Assembly: GCA_965363675.1 (NCBI GenBank) | Contig: CBDTTW010000028.1 | Coordinates: 1-23,123 of the forward strand | Direction: 5' to 3' | DNA length: 23,123 nucleotides | DNA from: CBDTTW01 sp965363675 | GTDB lineage: Bacteria; Bacteroidota; Rhodothermia; Rhodothermales; DASSAV01 | Shown: positions 6,855 through 14,060 of the stretch, piece by piece | Position numbering within the stretch: the stretch's first letter is position 1 | Layout of the letters: every line of letters begins with the position of its first letter | The notes under the pieces: model-generated | Database searches by the model: none | The model's input: only the letters and a program-made list of their open reading frames with translations | Told to the model about the DNA's origin: nothing | Made by a program: the position numbers and the translations under genes

Positions 6855-8132
6855 CTAGACGGTCGCCAGTTCGTTGAACAGCGCCGTGATGCGGCTCAGC
6901 TCGCGCGCCTGGGTATAGTTTTCCACGACATAGTTGCGGTATGCCGCCGAGTCGTACGGCCCCGACGTGACGAGGGCGGCGGCTTCGTCCACCGTGTTGA
7001 ACAGGAACTCCGGCGGGTAAAGCAAATCAGCCCCCACCCAGTTGTGAATCACCGGCTTCAGTCCGGCGGCGAGCGCTTCCAGGATGTTGACCCCCTGGCT
7101 CTCCAGCACGCTCGTCGAGAGGATATAGCTCTTGTCGGCCAGCCACGCCCCTATGTCGTCCACCCAGTCGTACAGGCGCACATTGTCCTCGATGCCCATC
7201 GCCGGGATCATCTTCTCGAAGTAGTAGGCGTAGCGCGGCTCCTGAAAGCGGCCGGCGATATGCACCACGTACCGGCGGTCCACGCGCGCCAGGCGTTCGG
7301 CCACCTGAAGAATCATCTCCGGGTTTTTCTTGAAGTTCAGGCTGCCCACATACGCCACGTCGAACGAAGGACGCCGCTCTGCGAACGGAAAGCGCGCCGG
7401 GTCGATGCCGTTATGGATGACGCTGGAGGGCGCCTTCAGGCCGAAGTGCCGACCGAAGATGTCCTGGATGTGCGGCGCCACGAACACCAGGTGATCCACG
7501 AAGGACCAATCGACGGCGGCGGGCGTCTCGTTGAACGCTTCGTAGCTGTGCAGGCGGCAGACCACCCGCCCGTGCTTCCGGAGGTTCCGGGCGGCGTAGG
7601 CCAGGATGCCGTCGCACCACTCGAACCACGTCAGGTCGGCGCGGTCCATGGCGCGCTGCAACGCCTCGCCGTCGATGCGTTCCGTGAAGTGCAGCGTCTC
7701 CACCTCGGCGCAGCCTGCAAAGTGCTGCTCGATATGCCGGACGAACATCACGTCGGGGCCGCACACGAACAGCAGGCGCAGGGGGCGACCGTCAGAGTGT
7801 TGCGGGCGGTCGGTGGGAGGCCGGGGCGCGGCGGCTTCAGGGCGGCTTTGCCGGTCGAGTTTGTCGCGCGCGGCGGCGGCCTCGGCCGGCGCGCCGGCGC
7901 GCGCGCAGCAGGCGGCGTACTCCAGGCGCAGGGCGTCGGCGCCGGGTTGCAGACTCACGGCCAAGCCTGCCAGCACGGCGGCCTGTTCGGGGCGCCCGGC
8001 GGCCTCCAGGCGGCGGGCCGCCTCCAGGCACGGCGCCGGGTCGGCGGCGCGCACGGCGTGGGCCAGCGCCTCGATGTCCAGGTCAGGGAACGGAGCGGTG
8101 TCCAGCTCAGGGCAAGGGGCGGGAGCGTTCAT
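6855..8132 (-). CDS. Family 4 (group 1) glycosyltransferase with N-terminal helical repeats
   Basis: Predicted retaining glycosyltransferase of GT-B fold, probably cytoplasmic, using a nucleotide sugar. The 425-residue protein has an Ala-rich helical, TPR-like N-terminus (20-95), a short linker, then the GT-B core from LRLLFVCGPDVMF (118-130). Core motifs are the acceptor-domain end SVIHNGIDPARF (237-248), the start of the donor domain FDVAYVGSLNFKKNPE (257-272), HIAGRF (291-296), and the nucleotide-sugar site LESQGVNILEALAAGLKPVI, with the E-x7-E pair at E344 and E352. It is last in the fliS-fliD-fliT-like group, 81 bases after that gene's stop, which suggests that it acts on flagellin or cap protein. 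Substrate and sugar cannot be told from sequence. Confidence 0.85.
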   Translation of the reverse strand: MNAPAPCPELDTAPFPDLDIEALAHAVRAADPAPCLEAARRLEAAGRPEQAAVLAGLAVSLQPGADALRLEYAACCARAGAPAEAAAARDKLDRQSRPEAAAPRPPTDRPQHSDGRPLRLLFVCGPDVMFVRHIEQHFAGCAEVETLHFTERIDGEALQRAMDRADLTWFEWCDGILAYAARNLRKHGRVVCRLHSYEAFNETPAAVDWSFVDHLVFVAPHIQDIFGRHFGLKAPSSVIHNGIDPARFPFAERRPSFDVAYVGSLNFKKNPEMILQVAERLARVDRRYVVHIAGRFQEPRYAYYFEKMIPAMGIEDNVRLYDWVDDIGAWLADKSYILSTSVLESQGVNILEALAAGLKPVIHNWVGADLLYPPEFLFNTVDEAAALVTSGPYDSAAYRNYVVENYTQARELSRITALFNELATV

Positions 8133-8213
8133 GTCGCAGCCAGGGTTGAACCGGCGCCGGCAAAAGGCGGGCGCGCTGCTTTGGCTTTAACAAGAATGGC
8201 GCCGCCGCCGGCT

Positions 8214-8549
8214 TTAGCCGCGCAAATCGGCGCGCAGCCGCGAGGGCGGCGCGGCGGGGGCGGCGTAGCGGCGCACGGCCCCGGCGCGCTGCTCGGCGTG
8301 GGCGAGCTGCTGCGCCAGGCGCGCGCCGGCGGCCTCGGCGGCCGCGTCGGTGCGCGCGAACTGCCGCTGCGCCTCGGCCACGGCCTCGGCGCGCAGCGCG
8401 GGCGCGGCCCCGGCGAGCGCCGCCCCGAGGGCCTCCAGCGCCCCGGCGCGCTGCGCCGCAAGGAAGCCGAAAGCCTCCACGTCGTCGTGCGCGAGGGCTT
8501 CGCAGAGCGCGTCGGTGAGGCGGGCGAGGTGGTCGAGGCCGGCTTGCAC
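8214..8549 (-). CDS. FliT-like flagellar chaperone candidate
   Basis: Small 111-residue all-helical protein (very Ala/Arg/Leu-rich, no Cys-rich or membrane segment) directly after fliD. The pattern 'hydrophobic helix, D-x-E, R-x-G, second helix' (DHLARLTDALCEALAHDDVE, then AAQRAGALEALGAAL) resembles the FliT/FlgN type of export chaperone, and FliT genes usually follow fliS-fliD. The start is a GTG at 8549, only 4 bases after the fliD stop, implying translational coupling. The sequence is too compositionally biased to assign by motif alone, so the FliT name is a context-based inference; a helical protein of other function remains possible. Confidence 0.6.
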   Translation of the reverse strand: MQAGLDHLARLTDALCEALAHDDVEAFGFLAAQRAGALEALGAALAGAAPALRAEAVAEAQRQFARTDAAAEAAGARLAQQLAHAEQRAGAVRRYAAPAAPPSRLRADLRG

Positions 8550-8553
8550 GGGG

Positions 8554-10029
8554 CTACACCAGGTTCAGGAAGCCCTGCTGCTGGCCCTGGAGCAGCGCGA
8601 TGGTCTCCTGGAACTTGGCAAACTGTTTCCGCAGCTCGTTCTCGCGGCGGTTCAGCTTGTCGTCCCAGTCCGTAACGCGCTTGCCGAGGTGCTTGATGCG
8701 GTCGTCCGCGATGGCGAGGCGCTGGTCCATGACGCCGCCCGTCTTGACGAAGCCGTCGAGCATGCCGAACATGCGCGTCGCCACGCCGTCCGGGGCGGCG
8801 AACACGTTTTTGACGGCGTCGGGGTTTTTCTGCACGGCGCCGAGCAGCTTGGCCTCGTCCGAGAGCGTGAGCGCGCCGTTGCGCTCGGTCGTGATGCCCA
8901 GGTCGCGCAGCGAAGCCGGCATCCCGGCGGCCTGCCCCCCGATGGACTGCATGGCGTAGTTGCGCAAATCGAAACGCAGGCTCGTGAGCGTGCTGTCGCC
9001 CGCCAGGTCGCCGCGCTTGCCGGTTTTGCTGTCGATGGCGGTTTTGTTCTCGATGTGCGTCAGGACGGCGTTGTACTTCTGGATGAACGCGCCGACCTTG
9101 GCCTTGATGGCGTCGGTGTTCGTATCGACGCTGAACTCCGAGGCAGGCTCGCCGCCCTTCTTGAGCGTGAGCGTGACGCCCTTGAGGGCGTCCGAGACGG
9201 TGTTGGTGTTGCGGTAGAGCGTCAGCCCGTCGAGGGTGAACTTGCTCGTGAGCGCCGAGTCGGTCTCCGAGCCGCCCACGGCCAGGATCTGCCCGCCGCC
9301 CGCGCCCACGGCCGGAGCGTCGGCGGCCAGTTCCAACTCGTCGACGAGCGCCGAGGCGCCGAAGCCGAGCCGCCCGGCATAGCCCGTCTGGCCGCTGCGC
9401 AGCGAAAGGCGCGCCGCGCCGCTCGACTCGGACACCACGGAAAGCTGCGCCGCCTCGCGCTGGTTGATGCGCCCGTCGGAAACGGCCTGGGCCATCGCGC
9501 CGGAAACGGCGTCCGCGATTTCCGTCAGGATGGCCTTGTTGTCCGTTCCGGTGGGCTTGACCGTGATGCTGACGGCCTCGCGGCGCGCCGGGTCGGCGTC
9601 GGTGGGGTGGGCCACCTCGATGGTAAACGTGTGCTCGCCGTCGGGGCCGAAGAACGCGCGGAGGCTCTCGGCGCCGGGGCCGGCGGTGTCGTAGCGGCGG
9701 CTCACGCGCGTGTCGGCGGCGGCCAGGCGCTCCACCTGGATCGCGTGCGAACCCAGGCTCGCGGCGTCGGAGGCCGCGACGGTAAAGGCCGTGCTCGCCG
9801 TGAAGCCCGTGCGGCTCTGGAAGGGGTTGGTCAGGCTGCCCGTCAGGTTCTTCAGTTCGGTGTGCAGCGCCGAGAGCGTGCTGTCGAAGTCGCTCAGCAC
9901 CCCACGCATGCGCTCCTGCTCGGACTTCGCCTCGCGCACCTTGAGCTGCGGCTGCCGCTCGACGATCATCATGTTGGCGATGAGCGTTTCGTAGGCGTCG
10001 TTGGCGCGGTAAGCCGGTACTTTTGCCAT
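8554..10029 (-). CDS. fliD: FliD, flagellar filament cap protein (hook-associated protein 2)
   Basis: Caps the growing filament and promotes flagellin insertion. The 491-residue product has the family's N-terminal coiled-coil/FliD_N part (AYETLIANMMIVERQPQLKV, SDFDSTLSALHTELKNL, then TAFTVAASDAASLGSHAIQV). Its C-terminal FliD_C part includes FTLDGLTLYRNTNTVSDALKG, FIQKYNAVLTHIEN, LRDLGITTERNGALTLSD and the terminal coiled coil ending RRENELRKQFAKFQETIALL. The ATG at 10029 is preferred over an upstream in-frame TTG at 10035 because a GAGG Shine-Dalgarno lies six bases before the ATG. It follows fliS by 24 bases and precedes the FliT-like gene by 4 bases. Confidence 0.97.
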   Translation of the reverse strand: MAKVPAYRANDAYETLIANMMIVERQPQLKVREAKSEQERMRGVLSDFDSTLSALHTELKNLTGSLTNPFQSRTGFTASTAFTVAASDAASLGSHAIQVERLAAADTRVSRRYDTAGPGAESLRAFFGPDGEHTFTIEVAHPTDADPARREAVSITVKPTGTDNKAILTEIADAVSGAMAQAVSDGRINQREAAQLSVVSESSGAARLSLRSGQTGYAGRLGFGASALVDELELAADAPAVGAGGGQILAVGGSETDSALTSKFTLDGLTLYRNTNTVSDALKGVTLTLKKGGEPASEFSVDTNTDAIKAKVGAFIQKYNAVLTHIENKTAIDSKTGKRGDLAGDSTLTSLRFDLRNYAMQSIGGQAAGMPASLRDLGITTERNGALTLSDEAKLLGAVQKNPDAVKNVFAAPDGVATRMFGMLDGFVKTGGVMDQRLAIADDRIKHLGKRVTDWDDKLNRRENELRKQFAKFQETIALLQGQQQGFLNLV

Positions 10030-10053
10030 GGGCAACCTCGTTGGTGTGCGCCG

Positions 10054-10377
10054 CTAGGCGGCTTGGCTGCGCTTGAGGACGCCTTCGCGCCAGGCTTCCC
10101 GCAGGCCGCCCAGCACGTCGCCGATGGCCCGCAGGTCCCCGTCGATGGCCTCGGTCAGGCAGAACTCGTAGAGTCCGTAGAGCTGGTGCGAAAGCTCGCC
10201 GCCCGCCTCGAAGTCCAGCGACTTGATCAGCTCGACGAGCACCTTGCGCAGGCGCGGCCGGTCGCCGGTCACGCAGGCCAGGGCGCCGGCGTCGTAGAGC
10301 TTGTGAATGAGCTGCTCGGGCGAGGAAGTCCGCACGGCCTGCTGCTGATACTGGCGCATGTAGTTATGGGCGTACAT
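10054..10377 (-). CDS. fliS: FliS, flagellin export chaperone
   Basis: Cytoplasmic four-helix chaperone that binds the C-terminal helix of flagellin before export. The 107-residue product shows the typical FliS start YMRQYQQQAVRTSSPEQLIH, then KLYDAGALACVTGD, LIKSLDFEAGGELSHQLYGL and a C-terminal helix (VLGGLREAWREGVL). It is the first gene of the fliS-fliD-fliT-like-GT4 group. A sigma-28-type promoter (10502-10529) lies about 125 bases upstream, leaving a leader of roughly 115 bases. The divergent plus-strand gene at 10650 shares the intergenic region. Confidence 0.98.
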   Translation of the reverse strand: MYAHNYMRQYQQQAVRTSSPEQLIHKLYDAGALACVTGDRPRLRKVLVELIKSLDFEAGGELSHQLYGLYEFCLTEAIDGDLRAIGDVLGGLREAWREGVLKRSQAA

Positions 10378-10501
10378 AGTCGGCTCTCACAAAAGCTGAT
10401 CCACGTTTTCGGCAAGGGCAGGCGGCGCGCGGGGGCCGCGCCGGCTGAAAAGTTTTCCGGGGCGGCACGCCTTTCCGCGTGCGCGCGGCGCTGTACCCGG
10501 A

Positions 10502-10529
10502 TTATCGGGAAGCGTGCGCCGCGCTTAAA
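10502..10529 (-). promoter_or_regulatory. Sigma-28 (FliA)-type promoter of the fliS operon
   Basis: Minus strand: TTTAAG (10529-10524), 15 bases, CCGATAA (10508-10502). Hexamer, spacing and -10 core match the elements before flgM and flagellin. The predicted start of transcription is near 10494, giving a leader of about 115 bases before the fliS ATG. The leader is G/C-rich and contains a 6-bp hairpin (GCACGC/GCGTGC, 10465-10482). Confidence 0.8.
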
Positions 10530-10649
10530 TCCTCAGAGGCTTTTTTTGCGCCGCGCCTCCCGGAGCGCCGCCGCGCCGCCGGGCCTCGGCACGATTCTTA
10601 CCATAGGCCCCGCCAGACACGGCCTTTGCCCCCCAACCCGACCGCCCTC

Positions 10650-11801
10650 ATGGAAGCAGACCGCACCTTCGACCGGCCTACCCTCTCGCTGGCGATGATC
10701 GTCAAGAACGAGTCGAAGCACCTCGACCAGTGCCTTCGCCTGGCCCGCCCGTGGGTGGACGAGATCGTCGTCATCGACACCGGCTCGACCGACGGCACCC
10801 AGGAGATCGCGCGGCGCTACGCCGACGTGTTCGAAGAAATCCCGTGGCCCGGCTCGTTCGCCGAGGCGCGCAACTACAGCTTCGACCGCGCCCACGGCGA
10901 CTACATCCTCGTGCTCGACGGCGACGAGTGGATCGAGAGCGAAGACCAGTGGCGCCTGCTCGTCGTGACCACCTGGACGCTCGGGGCGGCCTGCATCCAA
11001 CTGCGCATCCGCAATTTGCTGCCCGCCGGCCAACTGATCCAGGCCGACACCCTCCTCCAGGAGCGCGTCTTCAAGAACGACCCGGCGCTCCGGTACGAAG
11101 GGCGCGTGCACAACCAGATCATGGGCGCTGTGGCCCGCTACTGCGCGGATACGGGCCTTCAGGTCTACAACCTGCCCGTCGAGGTGACGCACGTCGGCTA
11201 CATGCTCAGCCGCGAGGAATCGACGGCGAAGTACACCTGCCGCCTCGAACTGCTGGAGGCCGAAATCCGCGAAGCCGCCACGCCGCTCGACCGCGCCTAC
11301 TACGAGTTCCAGCTCGTCAGCGTGCTCATGACCATCGGCGAGCGCCGCCGCGCCGTCGATCTCGTCAACCGCATCGACCATGCGCTGCTCAACGAAATCA
11401 ACCGCTTCTACTGCCACATGATCGGCGCCCAGGTCAACCGCGACGCCGGCGACTACGGCCTCGCGCTGGCCCATGCCGACCGGATGCTGGCCGTCAACGC
11501 CGAGGAGCCGATGGCCTACTTCATCACGGGCTACCTGCTCCTGGAGAGCGGGCGCGTGCAGGACGGGCTGCGCTTCATCAAGGAAGCCTACAACAAGAAC
11601 GAGGACGGCAAGCTCTCGGCCCGCTTCACCATCGCGCGCGGCCCGTACATGTCGTACGTGGCTCAGGTGTGCGAGGGCGCAGGCCGCTGGGAGCGCGCCC
11701 GGTTCTTCCTGGAGCAGTGGCTGGCCGCCGAGCCGGAGAGCGCCGACGCTCGCCGCCGCCTCGCCCGCGCCGAGGCCATGCTGGCCGCGCACGCGGCATA
11801 A
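10650..11801 (+). CDS. Family 2 glycosyltransferase with C-terminal TPR repeats
   Basis: Predicted inverting GT-A glycosyltransferase. The 383-residue product has the complete family 2 set: LSLAMIVKNE (12-21), VVIDTGSTDGT (40-50), SFAEARNYSFDRAHGDYILVLDGDEW with the metal-binding D-x-D at D90/D92, and a C-terminal part (from about 205) of TPR-like helices (DYGLALAHADRMLAVNAEEPMAYF and RWERARFFLEQWLAAEPES). The 'NES...DTGSTDGT...F..ARN...LD.DE' signature with TPRs is the subgroup that includes SunS-like and WaaE-like enzymes; several members glycosylate proteins. The ATG at 10650 is chosen because the domain begins directly after it; the frame is open upstream without homology. It is divergent from fliS and ends at a terminator shared with the flagellin gene. 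Flagellin or cap modification is an inference. Confidence 0.88.
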   Translation: MEADRTFDRPTLSLAMIVKNESKHLDQCLRLARPWVDEIVVIDTGSTDGTQEIARRYADVFEEIPWPGSFAEARNYSFDRAHGDYILVLDGDEWIESEDQWRLLVVTTWTLGAACIQLRIRNLLPAGQLIQADTLLQERVFKNDPALRYEGRVHNQIMGAVARYCADTGLQVYNLPVEVTHVGYMLSREESTAKYTCRLELLEAEIREAATPLDRAYYEFQLVSVLMTIGERRRAVDLVNRIDHALLNEINRFYCHMIGAQVNRDAGDYGLALAHADRMLAVNAEEPMAYFITGYLLLESGRVQDGLRFIKEAYNKNEDGKLSARFTIARGPYMSYVAQVCEGAGRWERARFFLEQWLAAEPESADARRRLARAEAMLAAHAA

Positions 11802-11805
11802 ACGA

Positions 11806-11834
11806 AAAACCCCTCGTGGGTAGCGAGGGGTTTT
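11806..11834. terminator. Bidirectional terminator between glycosyltransferase and flagellin genes
   Basis: Perfect 11-bp inverted repeat AAAACCCCTCG/CGAGGGGTTTT (11806-11816 and 11824-11834) with a 7-base loop. It has a T-run on either strand, so it can end both the plus-strand glycosyltransferase gene (stop at 11801) and the minus-strand flagellin gene (stop at 11905). Confidence 0.92.
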
Positions 11835-11904
11835 CGATGCCTGCGGGGGACCGCAAGCGCGCCCGGGAGTGGATCGCCAGAACCTGAACCGGACGGGTTT
11901 GCTG

Positions 11905-12798
11905 CTAGAAGAGCGAGAGCACCGCCTGCGGGGCCGAGTTGGCCTGCGCCAGCGAAGCCGTGCCGGTCTGCTGGAGGATCTGGAGCTTGACGATCTCCAT
12001 CTGCTCCTTGGCGAAGTCGGCGTCGGCGATGCGGCTGCGGGCGGACTCGTAGTTCGTCATCGACGAGTTGAGGCTTTCCATCTTGAAGCTGAGGCGCTTC
12101 TGCGAGTCGCCCACCGTCGAGAGGCGCTTCGAGACCTGCTTGATCGCGTTGTCGATGCCGCTCAGGGCGACGCGCGCATGGCTGGCCTTCGTGATGTCCC
12201 AGTTGACGCTGCCGCCGGTCGTGCTCTTGAGCACCGAGCCCATGCTGGCGGCGCTGAAGAGCGTGCCGCTGCCGGTCGAAACTTTCGTCGTTCCGATGCT
12301 AACCTTGAACTTGTCGGCATCGTCGCCCGTGTCGCCGACCTGGAACTCGAACGCCTTGGTGGAATTCTGGCTCAGGACCGCGTTGCCGTTGAACTTGGTG
12401 TTGTCGAGCACGTTGTGGATTTCTTCCGTGAGCGCTTCGAGCTGCGTGTTGATGGCTTCGCGCTCGTCGGTGCCCATCGTGTCGTTGGCGGCCTGGACGG
12501 TCTTCTCCTTCATCGTCTGGAGGATGTCCATCACGCTGTTGAGGCTGCCTTCGGTCACGCTGAGCATGCTCTTGGCGTCGCCGATGTTGGCGAGGGCCTG
12601 CGCCTGACCGCGCACTTTGGCTTCGAGCTTCTTCGAAATCGTGTAGCCGGCGGAATCATCTTCTGCGGCATTAAGTTTGCTGCCCGTGGAGAGGCGGAGC
12701 TGACGCATGGCCAGCTTGTCGTTGGTGCGCTGAAGCGAACTCAGCGATTTCATCGCCTGGACGTTCGTATTGACGCGTGAGAGATCACCGATACCCAT
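11905..12798 (-). CDS. fliC: Flagellin (second, downstream copy)
   Basis: Filament subunit of 297 residues. The N-terminal D0/D1 helices (MGIGDLSRVNTNVQAMKSLS, LRLSTGSKLNAAEDDSAGYT) and C-terminal D1/D0 helices (RLSTVGDSQKRLSFKMESLN, SRIADADFAKEQMEIVKLQI, GTASLAQANSAPQAVLSLF) are fully conserved. Only about 60 residues (roughly 140-200) lie between them, so surface domains D2/D3 are essentially absent. It is nearly identical in its ends to the tandem copy upstream and differs mainly at about 136-195. An AGAGG ribosome-binding site lies about 9 bases before the ATG. No clear sigma-28 element precedes this copy. Confidence 0.99.
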   Translation of the reverse strand: MGIGDLSRVNTNVQAMKSLSSLQRTNDKLAMRQLRLSTGSKLNAAEDDSAGYTISKKLEAKVRGQAQALANIGDAKSMLSVTEGSLNSVMDILQTMKEKTVQAANDTMGTDEREAINTQLEALTEEIHNVLDNTKFNGNAVLSQNSTKAFEFQVGDTGDDADKFKVSIGTTKVSTGSGTLFSAASMGSVLKSTTGGSVNWDITKASHARVALSGIDNAIKQVSKRLSTVGDSQKRLSFKMESLNSSMTNYESARSRIADADFAKEQMEIVKLQILQQTGTASLAQANSAPQAVLSLF

Positions 12799-12916
12799 GT
12801 TGTCAACCTCTGAGGTCTTAGGGTGTGCTGTGAAGGAAGGCTGAACCTGGTCCGATCATCTGGCAGGGTGGGCGGCCAGGGTTCATGCCGGTTGTTTTAT
12901 CAAAGTGCATCCGACT

Positions 12917-12948
12917 GAAGCGCCCGGGCCCGTAAGCTCGGGCGCTTC
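12917..12948. terminator. Strong hairpin between the two flagellin genes
   Basis: Perfect 10-bp inverted repeat GAAGCGCCCG/CGGGCGCTTC with a 12-base loop, 14 bases after the upstream flagellin's stop. On the minus strand it lacks a T-run directly after the stem; on the plus strand GGTTTT follows. It may attenuate transcription into the second flagellin gene, or act as an mRNA 3' end stabiliser for the first, rather than terminate fully. Confidence 0.6.
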
Positions 12949-12961
12949 GGTTTTGGTAGGC

Positions 12962-13861
12962 TTAGTTGCCCATCAGCGAGAGCACCGCCTGCGGAGCCGT
13001 GTTGGCCTGGGCGAGCGAAGCCGTGCCGGTCTGCTGGAGGATCTGGAGCTTGACGATCTCCATCTGCTCCTTGGCGAAGTCGGCGTCGGCGATGCGGCTG
13101 CGCGCGGCTTCGTAGTTGGTCATCGACGTGTTCAGGTTCTCCATCTTGAAGCTCAGGCGCTTCTGCGAGTCGCCGATGGTCGAGAGGCGCTTCGAGACCT
13201 GCTTGATGGCGTTGTCGATGCCGCCGAGGGCGATGCGCGCATGGCTGGCCTTCGTGATGTCCCAGTTGGTCGCCGTGGCGCCGGCATTCTTGAGCACCGA
13301 GCCGATGCTGGCCGCGCTGAAGAGCGAGCCCGTCGTCGTCGAGACGCGCGTCGTGCCGATGCTGACGCTGAACTTGTCGGCCGTGGCATTGGTGTCGCCG
13401 ACCTGGTAGCTGAACGACATGGTCGAGTTCTGGCTGATGACCTGGTTGCCGTTGAACTTGGTGTTGTTGAGCACGTCGTGGATTTCCTTGGTGAGCGCTT
13501 CGAGCTGCGTGTTAATGGCTTCGCGCTCGTCGAGACCCATCGTGTCGTTGGCGGCCTGGACGGCTTTCTCCTTCATCGTCTGGAGAATGTCCATGAGGCT
13601 CGTCAGGGCGCCTTCGGTGACCGTGAGCATGCTCTTGGCGTCGCCGATGTTGGCGAGGGCCTGCGCCTGACCGCGCACCTTCGTTTCGAGCTTCTTGGAG
13701 ATGATGTAGCCGGCGGAGTCGTCCTCGGCCTGGTTGATCTTGCTGCCCGTCGAAAGGCGAAGCTGGCGCGTGGCGAGGCGGTCGTTGGTCTTCTGCAACA
13801 TCGAGAGCGATTTCATCGCCTGGACGTTGGTGTTGACGCGTGAGAGGTCTCCGATACCCAT
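12962..13861 (-). CDS. fliC: Flagellin (first, promoter-proximal copy)
   Basis: Filament subunit of 299 residues with the same conserved ends as the downstream copy (MGIGDLSRVNTNVQAMKSLS at the start; SRIADADFAKEQMEIVKLQI and GTASLAQANTAPQAVLSLMGN at the end). The central part (about 136-195; DTNATADKFSVSIGTTRVST) is short and differs from the other copy. It carries its own sigma-28-type promoter at 13927-13954 and a GGGAG ribosome-binding site, so it is probably the major filament gene. The C-terminal helix is the site bound by FliS. The flagellin pair lies between flgL/HDOD and fliS/fliD. Confidence 0.99.
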   Translation of the reverse strand: MGIGDLSRVNTNVQAMKSLSMLQKTNDRLATRQLRLSTGSKINQAEDDSAGYIISKKLETKVRGQAQALANIGDAKSMLTVTEGALTSLMDILQTMKEKAVQAANDTMGLDEREAINTQLEALTKEIHDVLNNTKFNGNQVISQNSTMSFSYQVGDTNATADKFSVSIGTTRVSTTTGSLFSAASIGSVLKNAGATATNWDITKASHARIALGGIDNAIKQVSKRLSTIGDSQKRLSFKMENLNTSMTNYEAARSRIADADFAKEQMEIVKLQILQQTGTASLAQANTAPQAVLSLMGN

Positions 13862-13926
13862 TGTCGTTACTCCCGGTTTGTGTTGGTTTTACATCAGGTT
13901 CTGGCGTGAACTCTGTCTTGACTGTG

Positions 13927-13954
13927 TTATCGCAATTACCCGCCCTCGCTTAAA
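13927..13954 (-). promoter_or_regulatory. Sigma-28 (FliA)-type promoter of the first flagellin gene
   Basis: Minus strand: TTTAAG (13954-13949), 15 bases, GCGATAA (13933-13927). Being upstream of flagellin, the archetypal sigma-28 target, this element anchors the interpretation of the two identical architectures before flgM and fliS. The predicted leader is about 55-60 bases. Confidence 0.88.
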
Positions 13955-13998
13955 TCGGGCCGCGAAAATAATTCAGCCTTTTCGGCCCGGATCAATGC

Positions 13999-14038
13999 AA
14001 AAAGCCCCGGCGCGCCCGATGGAGACGCGCCGGGGCTT
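13999..14038 (-). terminator. Rho-independent terminator after the HDOD gene
   Basis: Perfect 13-bp stem AAGCCCCGGCGCG/CGCGCCGGGGCTT (14002-14014 and 14026-14038, loop 11). On the minus strand it is followed by a T-run (complement of the A-run at 13999-14003). It lies 22 bases after the HDOD stop and just upstream of the flagellin promoter, so it insulates the flagellin genes from the flgNKL group. Confidence 0.93.
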
Positions 14039-14060
14039 CCGGGCGGGGCGGCGGTGGGCC

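Noticed and set aside
6234..8675. An 813-codon plus-strand open frame
   Set aside because: It overlaps three well-supported genes (GT2-like, GT4, FliT-like) in other frames and has no domain pattern.
10479..10649. 57-codon N-terminal extension of the plus-strand glycosyltransferase
   Set aside because: It covers the fliS promoter region and has random-looking sequence. The domain begins right after the ATG at 10650.
12860..12905. Possible promoters of the second flagellin gene: a CTGGC...GCCAG dyad resembling -24/-12, and TTTGATAA resembling a sigma-28 -10
   Set aside because: The GG-to-GC distance in the dyad is 11 rather than 10 bases, and no TTTAAG-like hexamer stands at the right distance from TTTGATAA.
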